In this document: positions 23,663 to 29,936 of the stretch, piece by piece | Layout of the letters: every line of letters begins with the position of its first letter | Position numbering within the stretch: position 1 is the first letter of the stretch | Assembly: GCA_009783695.1 (NCBI GenBank) | Contig: WRCY01000019.1 | Span: 1-37,679, forward strand | DNA: 37,679 bases | Direction of reading: 5' to 3' | Origin: Oscillospiraceae bacterium | GTDB lineage: Bacteria; Bacillota; Clostridia; Oscillospirales; Ruminococcaceae | Position numbers and translations under genes: made by a program | Notes under the pieces: generated by a model | The model's database searches: none | Seen by the model: only the letters and a program-made list of their open reading frames with translations | Told to the model about the DNA's origin: nothing

Positions 23663-24343
23663 ATGAGTATGCACTACAATGTAGTCGGCTCCGATCGCAA
23701 AAAGCTGGCGGTGGCAATCGGTGAGATTTTGAATCAGCCGGTGGTTTACGCGGGCGTACCTACCTATGGTTATAAGGTCAGCGGCTACACAATCGACAGA
23801 CAAGGGACTATGTTTTTTCCTGCCGATGCAAAAATTAGCGAAGTCAGACACCTAACCGCTATCCTGAAAGAGCGTGGGTACACAGCGGACGATGAGGATT
23901 ATGAGAAAATCCCCGAAGCCACTGAACTCGAAAACGGCGGCAAGCTTACGTTGGAAATGCCGCGGGCAGATTTTACCGATGAAGTTATCGGGAATCTCCG
24001 GAAAATCGTCGCCGGTAAAGAATCGCTGATTAAAAAGGCACTCGGCGCGGACAGCTTGCCGATTGAGGTTGGCGAACACACGCTTCAGTTTCCGTGGTTC
24101 ACGCTAACGGGGGCAGACGGCGAAGCTCACGCTTACAGTCTTTTCATCTCTGCTTTGTGCGAAATGGCGAAGAGTTTAAAACGTGTTACCGTCAGAGAGC
24201 GCGAGGTGGAAAACGAAAAATTCACCATGCGGCTGTTTCTGATACGGCTGGGGTTTGTCGGGAACGAGTACAAGACGGCGCGGAAGATTCTGCTCCGCAA
24301 CTTAACCGGCAACTCCGCGTTCAAGAACGGCAACGCACCTTAA
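23663..24343 (+). CDS. Conserved element protein sharing a C-terminal domain with the amidoligase
   Basis: A 226-aa protein of a type often labelled 'virulence-related' in Clostridia elements, without proven function. The N-terminus ('VGSDRKKLAVAIGEILNQPVVYAGVP') and middle ('LTLEMPRADFTDEVIGNLRKIVAGKESLIKKALGADSLPIEV') are characteristic. Residues 182-226 ('ENEKFTMRLFLIRLGFVGNE...RNLTGNSAF') match amidoligase residues ~255-300 at more than half of the positions. AGGAGGAC precedes the start. It is the last gene of the long plus-strand operon. Confidence 0.7.
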   Translation: MSMHYNVVGSDRKKLAVAIGEILNQPVVYAGVPTYGYKVSGYTIDRQGTMFFPADAKISEVRHLTAILKERGYTADDEDYEKIPEATELENGGKLTLEMPRADFTDEVIGNLRKIVAGKESLIKKALGADSLPIEVGEHTLQFPWFTLTGADGEAHAYSLFISALCEMAKSLKRVTVREREVENEKFTMRLFLIRLGFVGNEYKTARKILLRNLTGNSAFKNGNAP

Positions 24344-24344
24344 A

Positions 24345-24394
24345 AAAGCGGTATAAATCCGCTTTATGACCGGCTTGTTTGCAAGCGAGCCGGT
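24345..24394 (+). terminator. Paired hairpins at the end of the element operon
   Basis: Stem 1 joins 24345-24351 with 24359-24365. Stem 2 joins 24369-24375 with 24388-24394 and has an inner CTTG/CAAG stem. There is no long T-run, so termination is uncertain; a weak terminator or mRNA-protecting structure fits. They lie just after the stop of the 226-aa gene and before the recombinase. Confidence 0.45.
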
Positions 24395-24486
24395 TATCCG
24401 AAATAATTATTAAACAAATCGCGAAAGAGCCTTGACAACAGGGGTCATTGAGCGGTATGATTACCATAGCGCGAAAGGAGGAAATC

Positions 24487-26292
24487 ATGCAAAACAACCT
24501 AACACAATTACTTAGCGACAGTATGACGCCGAAGTTCGCCGTTTCGTATCTTCGTGTGTCGTCCAGAGTTCAGGCTGAACGCGGCGGAGGGGACGATGAA
24601 GGGTTCTCAATCCCCGCCCAGCGTGAAGCAAACAAACGTAAAGCTCATTCAATGGGTGCGATTATCGGCAAGGAATTTGTTGACAGAGGGGCGTCCGCGC
24701 GCTCCGCCGACAGACCGGAGCTTCAAAAAATGCTTGAATTTATCAAGGAGAACAAAGACCGCGTGGATTATGTCATAGTCCACAAGGTTGACCGCCTCGC
24801 CCGAAACCGTGGCGATGACATCGACATCACTCGCGCCTTGACCGATGCGAATGTTCAACTCGTTTCCGCTTCTGAGAGCATTGATAACTCGCCGTCTGGA
24901 ATGCTTCTGCACGGTATTATGAGCTCAATCGCGGAATTTTACTCACAAAACTTGGCGAACGAGGTCAAGAAAGGTTTGCACGAAAAGGTTAGAAACGGCG
25001 GCTCGGTCAGTAAAGCACCAATAGGCTATGTTAATGTTAGAAAAACAGATGACAAGGGACGCGAGGAGCGAACGGTTGAAATTGACCCGGAACGTGCGCC
25101 TCTTGTGAAGATGGCTTTTGATGAATACGCAACAGGAAATTGGTCGCTCAATTCATTAGCTGAACACTTGGCTGATCTTGGATTGGCAACCATTCCCAGA
25201 CCACGGTTGCCGGGCAGACTGATAGACAAGAAAATATTACATAATGTTTTCAATAATACTTTTTATAAAGGTATTATAACGTATGCCGGTGCTGAATACA
25301 AAGGCAAATATCAGCCGATAGTAGATGAGGCAACTTGGGAGAAAGTGCAAGAAATTCTACGCAGCCATATAAACGGTGAGCGAACTCGGATTCATAACCA
25401 TTATCTAAAAAGCACTGTCGTTTGCGGCAAATGCGGAGCTCGTTTGCTCATAACCAATGCTAAGTCCGGGTCGGGTACAATATATCCCTACTTTGTCTGC
25501 TCTGCAAAGCATTGTAAAAGGAGTAAGTGCGACCAAAAATCCGTCATAATTGATGAAGTTGCACATAAGGTTGAAAAGTGGTATGAGAGGATTGAGTTTT
25601 CACCGAATTTTCGGACATTCATGCAAAAATGGGTAGAAACACAAATTGAAAAGTTCGCCGGAGAATCAAAGACCGAACTTGAGCGTTTGAAAAAGAAAAA
25701 AGACAAGTTGGAACGCGAACAAGTGAAGCTTCTGCAAGCACATTATTCCGACGCAATCCCTCTGCCGTTGCTTAAAGCCGAACAAGACCGGATAAGCAAG
25801 GAACTTAGAAACGTTAACAGCCAGATGGATGCGTATCAAGGCGAGTATATTAAAGCATCCGTCGTCTTGAGTGATGCTTTTAAGGTATTAGATGATTGCG
25901 GAAGAACATATAGAGAGTCTGATGATTACGATCGCAGATGCCTCAACCAAGCTATTTTCAAGCAAATTAAAGTTTATGAAGACTTAACCCTCGCCGTGGA
26001 TTACGCCGAACCATTTGCCACGATTCTCAATTCGGATACACTCACGTTAAAGAAATGTTTTGAGCAGGAATATCGAGATAAATGCGATGAGCAACCTAAG
26101 TCGGTTGCTCATTTCTTAAATCGCCAAACCCAAACCACCGCAAAACCTTTAAATTTTTTTGGTAAAAGTTTGAGTAAGGACTGTTTGGTGGAGATAAGGG
26201 GATTCGAACCCCTGACCTTCTGTCTGCCAGACAGACGCGCTCCCAGCTGCGCCATACCCCCGTCAACTACCTCATCATATAGCCGATTATAA
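24487..26292 (+). CDS. Large serine recombinase, probable integrase of the element
   Basis: A 601-aa recombinase. The catalytic domain starts 'FAVSYLRVSSRVQAERGG' with Ser25, and has 'HKVDRLARNRGDDIDI' and 'GMLLHGIMSSIAEFYSQNL'. A recombinase domain follows (about 175-290, 'APIGYVNVRK'), then a zinc ribbon (Cys pair 'CGKCGARL' and later 'CSAKHCKRSKC') and a coiled-coil region (about 400-460). Start ATG 24487 has AAAGGAGG upstream; an earlier TTG does not. The last ~28 residues (VEIRGFEPLTFCLPDRR...) are encoded by the antisense of a tRNA-Ala gene and are not family sequence. The gene may have gained this tail on integration. Confidence 0.92.
   Translation: MQNNLTQLLSDSMTPKFAVSYLRVSSRVQAERGGGDDEGFSIPAQREANKRKAHSMGAIIGKEFVDRGASARSADRPELQKMLEFIKENKDRVDYVIVHKVDRLARNRGDDIDITRALTDANVQLVSASESIDNSPSGMLLHGIMSSIAEFYSQNLANEVKKGLHEKVRNGGSVSKAPIGYVNVRKTDDKGREERTVEIDPERAPLVKMAFDEYATGNWSLNSLAEHLADLGLATIPRPRLPGRLIDKKILHNVFNNTFYKGIITYAGAEYKGKYQPIVDEATWEKVQEILRSHINGERTRIHNHYLKSTVVCGKCGARLLITNAKSGSGTIYPYFVCSAKHCKRSKCDQKSVIIDEVAHKVEKWYERIEFSPNFRTFMQKWVETQIEKFAGESKTELERLKKKKDKLEREQVKLLQAHYSDAIPLPLLKAEQDRISKELRNVNSQMDAYQGEYIKASVVLSDAFKVLDDCGRTYRESDDYDRRCLNQAIFKQIKVYEDLTLAVDYAEPFATILNSDTLTLKKCFEQEYRDKCDEQPKSVAHFLNRQTQTTAKPLNFFGKSLSKDCLVEIRGFEPLTFCLPDRRAPSCAIPPSTTSSYSRL
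26186..26261 (-). tRNA. tRNA-Ala (anticodon GGC)
   Basis: A 76-base cloverleaf on the minus strand: acceptor stem GGGGGTA with TATCTCC, discriminator A and encoded CCA. D-arm GCGC/GCGC, anticodon stem TCTGT/ACAGA with loop CTGGCAG (anticodon GGC), T-arm AGGGG/CCCCT with TTCGAAT. The G3-U70 pair, the alanine identity element, is present. It overlaps the 3' end of the recombinase gene on the other strand. Confidence 0.95.
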
Positions 26293-26314
26293 CATAACCG
26301 CAGTTATGTTTCAA
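26286..26314 (-). promoter_or_regulatory. Promoter of tRNA-Ala
   Basis: On the minus strand TTGAAA (26314-26309), a 17-base spacer and TATAAT (26291-26286), about 25 bases before the mature tRNA end. The box is part of TTATGTTATAAT, a word repeated at 26363 and 26510. Confidence 0.75.
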
Positions 26315-26362
26315 TGTTCTCGGGAACCGTTCAAAAATTTATTTTCAGTAACGGGTGAGGTT

Positions 26363-26515
26363 ATTATAACATAATTTCAATCGTCGTAGGCGATTGCGGC
26401 GGTAAAACCGCCGACGGCGCAAACGCGCCGAATTATTGTTGAAATAAAAATGTTGTTTCGGCAAAGCCGAAACCCGCACGCAAGCGTTTACGCTTGTGTT
26501 GGCATTTTTATTATA
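26363..26515 (-). repeat. Multi-hairpin repeat element, copy A
   Basis: Read on the minus strand the element begins at a TATAAT box (26515) and ends at another (26363). It contains a closing stem 26443-26452/26503-26512 around two inner hairpins, then hairpins GGCGC/GCGCC, GGCGGT/ACCGCC and CAATCGTC/GGCGATTG, most with 3- or 4-base loops. About 80 bases of it (ATTTCAACAATAATTC onward) match copy B at 36702-36782 with about four changes, three of them in hairpin arms or loops. It lies between thiN and tRNA-Ala. Confidence 0.85.
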
Positions 26516-26538
26516 ACATAAATTCCCCCGTTTGTCAA
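26510..26538 (-). promoter_or_regulatory. Consensus promoter at the 3' end of thiN reading into repeat copy A
   Basis: On the minus strand TTGACA (26538-26533), a 17-base spacer and TATAAT (26515-26510), a full match to consensus with an additional extended -10 TG. The -35 box overlaps the thiN stop codon and the -10 box is the first part of the repeat element. It would transcribe the element and possibly tRNA-Ala. Confidence 0.7.
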
Positions 26539-27167
26539 TCCCTTGCCTCAATCACAAGCAACATTCCTTTTTCCACCGAAACCGATGCCTCTGCGCCCGT
26601 CATAACGTTACTGACGCCGCGTCCCTCGCCGAGCTTCAGACGGGCGTTTTCGAGCGGATACTTCAAGCCCCGTGTCGTCACGCCGGCGCAGTCTGAGAGC
26701 GGTACAATCGAGATAAGCCCGCCTTTCGCGCCGCTGATTTCAAGCTGTGAGTCGGTTATTCTGATTTTATTATTTTCGTCAATGATTTCTGCTTTTTCAC
26801 CTCGCGCAAGACAGTTTTTAAGCATGAAAATATTAGTCAGCATATGGTCGGCGCGCGTGCCTGTCGCGCCGATGATTAGAATATCCTGCGCGCCTGCTTC
26901 CCGTGCGTGATTGAGCGCGATTTCCGTGTCGGTCTGATTTTTTTCGCTCGGATAACAGGCGGTTTTTACGTTATCCGGAACTTCGCCGATTGAATCGAAG
27001 TCGCCGGCTATTAAATCTGCCGGAAGATTCATTCGGACAGCGTGATTATAGCCGCTGTCCGCACAGATAATCATTTCTGCACCGAACTGCAGAATCCGCT
27101 CTTTTATATATTCGTAATCGCTTATTTTACCGCCGCTGATAATTAACGTACGCATGATTATTCTCAT
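26535..27167 (-). CDS. thiN: Thiamine pyrophosphokinase
   Basis: A 210-aa cytosolic enzyme that transfers pyrophosphate from ATP to thiamine, making thiamine diphosphate. The pattern is clear: 'IICADSGYNHAVRMNLPADLIAGDFDSIGEV' (substrate and metal site), 'YPSEKNQTDTEIALNHA' and 'ILIIGATGTRADHMLTNI'. The C-terminal beta domain has 'ISIVPLSDCAGVTTRGLKYPL'. The ATG at 27167 overlaps the stop of a 22-codon leader ORF (TAATG) and has AAAGGAC just upstream; a second ATG at 27155 is less well placed. In many Firmicutes thiN follows rpe/rsgA; here it stands alone and divergent from rodA. Confidence 0.92.
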   Translation of the reverse strand: MRIIMRTLIISGGKISDYEYIKERILQFGAEMIICADSGYNHAVRMNLPADLIAGDFDSIGEVPDNVKTACYPSEKNQTDTEIALNHAREAGAQDILIIGATGTRADHMLTNIFMLKNCLARGEKAEIIDENNKIRITDSQLEISGAKGGLISIVPLSDCAGVTTRGLKYPLENARLKLGEGRGVSNVMTGAEASVSVEKGMLLVIEARD

Positions 27168-27235
27168 TAAGTCCTTTCTTCACAAAAGCGGAATGAAAAC
27201 AACGTTTTCCCCGATTCAATTGTGTTTATTTTCAA
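27167..27235 (-). CDS. 22-aa leader peptide coupled to thiN, inside a repeat of the AAAGGAC family
   Basis: TTG 27235 has GAGGTG 5-6 bases upstream. The peptide reads MKINTIESGKTLFSF and on, and its TAA overlaps the thiN ATG by one base. Its DNA is a copy of the repeat containing CGGGGAAAACGTTGTTTTC followed by TTTGTGAA-(G/A)AAAGGAC. A similar ORF beginning MKIN and containing GKT...LF occurs before the kinase gene at 29937. Translation is plausible but unproven. Confidence 0.45.
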   Translation of the reverse strand: MKINTIESGKTLFSFRFCEERT

Positions 27236-27256
27236 ACTTTCACCTCGCTTTTTTAC

Positions 27257-27285
27257 AGTATACCATAATTCGATTGACGGCGCAA
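27257..27285 (-). promoter_or_regulatory. Promoter of the thiN leader and thiN
   Basis: On the minus strand TTGCGC (27285-27280), a 17-base spacer and TATACT (27262-27257). It overlaps the divergent rodA promoter, so the two polymerases would compete for the same 45 bases. Confidence 0.65.
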
Positions 27286-27302
27286 CCATAATATGCTATA
27301 CT
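27274..27302 (+). promoter_or_regulatory. Promoter of the rodA-like gene, giving a leaderless mRNA
   Basis: TTGACG (27274-27279), a 17-base spacer and TATACT (27297-27302). The usual start point, seven bases after the -10 box, is 27309, the A of the ATG. No Shine-Dalgarno sequence fits in between. Confidence 0.75.
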
Positions 27303-27308
27303 CTACTT

Positions 27309-28463
27309 ATGAAGCGTGTTTTAAAATTTTTACCGGCATATTTTAAGCGACTGGACAAGCTGCTGATTCTGCTTTGTCTTGGTGCCTGCCTGTTCAGCGC
27401 GTATATGCTTTACAGTATGGTGAGCAACGAGGTGAGCCCGTTTGCAACCGAACGTCATTATCAAATGCAAATCGCTATGGCGGTTCTGGGGCTAATCGCA
27501 GCACTGATAATTGCGGCGGTGAATTATAAATACATCTCGAAATTCTGGTACGTCGGCGCTGTCTGCGGGACCGGGCTCATGCTGCTGCTTCACACATCGC
27601 TCGGCGTAGGGCCGCAGGGCAGCGAGGAAATAAACTGGCTGAACTTCGGATTCACCACCATACAGCCCTCTGAATTTCTTAAAGTTTTCTACGTTATAAC
27701 GTACTCGACGCATCTTGCAAAAATCGGAAAGCGCATGAATCAAATACCGCACTTGGCACTACTGGCGGCGCATACAGCCGTTCCCTGCCTGCTTTTGTTG
27801 TCGCGGGGCGATTTCGGCACTACGCTTGTTTTCCTGCTGATTACTTTCACTATGCTTTTTATCGCGGGGCTGTGGTGGCGGTATGTTGCGGTGATTCTCG
27901 GTTTAGTGCCCGTTGCGGCGTTCGTGATGTGGAACTATGTGTTTAAAAACTATCATAAACTGCGCATTTTAGTGCTGATTGACGAAGAGGTACGCGAGGC
28001 GGAGATGCTTAACTTCTTTCACCAGCAGCATCGCAGCCTGATTGCCATAGGCTCAGGAGAACTGACGGGCAGGGGTCTTTTCGGCGGCGAATATATTTAT
28101 ATCCCCGAGTATCAGACCGACTTCATCTTCTCATACATCGGCATGACGCTCGGCTTTGTCGGGTGTGTGGCGGTGTTGTGTCTGATAATGTTTATATTAA
28201 TCCGCATACTCGGCAACTGCCTCGTCGCCAAGGACACGCTCGGAAAATATATCTGCGCGGGCGTTTTCGCGATGTTCCTCTATAACACTATTATAAATGT
28301 CGGTATGACGCTTGCGGTCATGCCGGTGATAGGGCAGCCGCTGCCGCTTATCGGCGCGGGCGGGAGCTCGGTACTGGCTTATTTTATGGGAATCGGGCTC
28401 GTGCTTTCCGTCCGTGCCCATAAGGATAAAAAATATCACATGTTTTATACGGAGAAAGACTGA
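27309..28463 (+). CDS. RodA/FtsW/SpoVE family peptidoglycan polymerase
   Basis: A 384-aa polytopic membrane protein of the SEDS family, which polymerises glycan strands from lipid II with a class B penicillin-binding protein. Ten or so hydrophobic segments are visible. Family motifs include 'INWLNFGFTTIQPSEFLKVF', 'SRGDFGTTLVFLLITF', 'QTDFIFSYIGMTLGFVG' and 'PVIGQPLPLIGAGGSSVLAYF'. ATG 27309 gives the usual N-terminus ('KRLDKLLILLCLGACL'). It coincides with the predicted transcription start, so translation would be leaderless. I cannot decide between RodA and FtsW from sequence alone; absence of cell-division genes nearby slightly favours RodA. Confidence 0.88.
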   Translation: MKRVLKFLPAYFKRLDKLLILLCLGACLFSAYMLYSMVSNEVSPFATERHYQMQIAMAVLGLIAALIIAAVNYKYISKFWYVGAVCGTGLMLLLHTSLGVGPQGSEEINWLNFGFTTIQPSEFLKVFYVITYSTHLAKIGKRMNQIPHLALLAAHTAVPCLLLLSRGDFGTTLVFLLITFTMLFIAGLWWRYVAVILGLVPVAAFVMWNYVFKNYHKLRILVLIDEEVREAEMLNFFHQQHRSLIAIGSGELTGRGLFGGEYIYIPEYQTDFIFSYIGMTLGFVGCVAVLCLIMFILIRILGNCLVAKDTLGKYICAGVFAMFLYNTIINVGMTLAVMPVIGQPLPLIGAGGSSVLAYFMGIGLVLSVRAHKDKKYHMFYTEKD

Positions 28464-28464
28464 C

Positions 28465-28516
28465 GGACAATTGACAATTGACATTAACAATTAACAATTA
28501 ACAATTGACAATTTAA
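28465..28516. repeat. AATTGACAATTAACAA-type repeat between rodA-like gene and galactokinase-like gene
   Basis: The longest copy of the family: several tandem words (ACAATTGACA, TTAACAA three times) over 52 bases. It fills most of the 75-base gap. The other copies are at 389-425 and 2206-2242 inside the tail genes, so both host and phage DNA carry the family. Confidence 0.75.
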
Positions 28517-28538
28517 CATGAAAGGTTTGTAAGAAATT

Positions 28539-29801
28539 ATGAAACAGCCATTAATTTTAAAGCCGGAAGAATTGTATCCCGCGATGGAAATCGAGTCCAA
28601 GCGCGGCAGATTTGAGACGGCAATCGCCGAGTATAAAAAGCATTTCGGCGAGGATACCGGCAAAAATATCCGGCTTTTTTCGGTTCCGGGAAGAACCGAG
28701 GTCAGCGGCAACCACACCGACCACAACTGCGGCAAAGTCTTGGCGGCAAGTATAAGCCTTGATATAATTGCAGTCGTGGAGCCGATTGAGGCGAATAAAA
28801 TTGTCGTGAAATCCAAGGGTTTCGACGAGAATGGCGTCTGGCTCGACAACCTTGACGCAGTGCCCGAGGAAAAAGGAACGTCCGAAGCGCTTATTCGCGG
28901 CGTTGCGGCGGGCTTTAATAAAGCCGGTTATAAAATAGGCGGCTTCAAGGCGTACACGACCTCGGAGGTGCTCCCCGGCTCTGGAATGTCGAGCAGCGCG
29001 GCGTTTGAGGTTATGGTCGGGACTATTTTATCAAGCCTTTATAACAACGGCATGATTGACCCGCAGAGAATCGCGAAAATATCGCAGAGAGCCGAGAATG
29101 AATACTTCGGGAAGCCGTGCGGGCTCTTAGACCAAATCGCCTGCGCGGTTGGAGGGTTCATCGTTATTGACTTCAAGGACGCCGGCTCGCCGATAATAGG
29201 CAGGGTGGCGAGCGATGCGTGGGGCTCGTTCGGGCATGACCTGTGCATAATCAACACCGGCGGCTCTCATGCGGGAATGAACGACGAGTATGCCGCTATT
29301 CCGCATGAAATGCGCGATATTGCATCATACTTCGGTGTCGGCTGCCTGCGGCAGATTGCACGAAAGGACATCGAGCTCAACACGAATATCCTTCGCAAGG
29401 AGTTTGGTGACCGTGCGGTGCTGCGCGCACTGCACTTCTTTGAGGAGAACAACCGCGTTGACAAGCTTATACACGCACTTGAAAATCGCGACTTCGAGAA
29501 CTTTTTGCGGTACATAAACGATTCGGGAGGCAGTTCGTTCAAGTACCTGCAAAATATTTATACGTCCGGCGAGGTCAAGCATCAGTCGCTTGCCGTCGCG
29601 CTCAATGCCGCCGAATACGCGCTCGGCGGGAAAGGGGCCTGCCGCGTGCACGGGGGCGGCTTTGCGGGGACGGTGCAGGCGTTTGTGCCGCATGAAATGC
29701 TGAAAGTTTTTAAGTTTAATCTTGAGCGGATTTTCGGGGTCGGTTCGTGCTATGTGCTGAGCGTGAGGGGGCACGGGTGCACGGAGGTGGAGCTGGATTG
29801 A
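28539..29801 (+). CDS. Galactokinase-like GHMP kinase
   Basis: A 420-aa GHMP kinase. The galactokinase signature is at 50-64 but altered: 'GRTEVSGNHTDHN' where the usual form is GR(V/I)N-x-IGEHTDYN, so the sugar-contacting Glu is replaced by Asn. The ATP loop 'LPGSGMSSSAAF' is at 145-156, the catalytic Asp198 is in 'GLLDQIACAVGG' and the C-terminal 'RVHGGGFAGTVQAFV' is motif 3. It would phosphorylate galactose or a related sugar at C1. The start has only AAAGG upstream, a weak site. No other galactose genes are nearby, so the true sugar is uncertain. Confidence 0.82.
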   Translation: MKQPLILKPEELYPAMEIESKRGRFETAIAEYKKHFGEDTGKNIRLFSVPGRTEVSGNHTDHNCGKVLAASISLDIIAVVEPIEANKIVVKSKGFDENGVWLDNLDAVPEEKGTSEALIRGVAAGFNKAGYKIGGFKAYTTSEVLPGSGMSSSAAFEVMVGTILSSLYNNGMIDPQRIAKISQRAENEYFGKPCGLLDQIACAVGGFIVIDFKDAGSPIIGRVASDAWGSFGHDLCIINTGGSHAGMNDEYAAIPHEMRDIASYFGVGCLRQIARKDIELNTNILRKEFGDRAVLRALHFFEENNRVDKLIHALENRDFENFLRYINDSGGSSFKYLQNIYTSGEVKHQSLAVALNAAEYALGGKGACRVHGGGFAGTVQAFVPHEMLKVFKFNLERIFGVGSCYVLSVRGHGCTEVELD

Positions 29802-29860
29802 CTTAAGCTGCGCAGAATACATATGATGTGAAGCATTACCGATTTTGGAGGGTTATAAGT

Positions 29861-29920
29861 TTGAAAATAAATGATACCGAGCCGGGGAAAACGAAACTTT
29901 TTATTATTAGTTGGTGTTGA
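29861..29920 (+). CDS. 19-aa leader peptide before the APH-fold kinase
   Basis: TTG 29861 has GGAGGG 8 bases upstream; the stop is 16 bases before the kinase ATG. The peptide MKINDTEPGKTKLFIISWC shares its start and the GKT...LF part with the thiN leader peptide. The DNA between 29876 and 29927 is a worn copy of the AAAGGAC repeat (CGGGGAAAACG ... AAAGGAC). Confidence 0.4.
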   Translation: MKINDTEPGKTKLFIISWC

Positions 29921-29936
29921 AAGGACATGATGAAAA

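Noticed and set aside
26180-26292. Genuine C-terminal domain of the large recombinase
   Set aside because: These codons are the reverse complement of the tRNA-Ala gene and lack recombinase features.
27168-27250. Thiamine diphosphate (TPP) riboswitch before thiN
   Set aside because: The leader lacks the CUGAGA-type core and is instead explained by the AAAGGAC repeat and short ORF.
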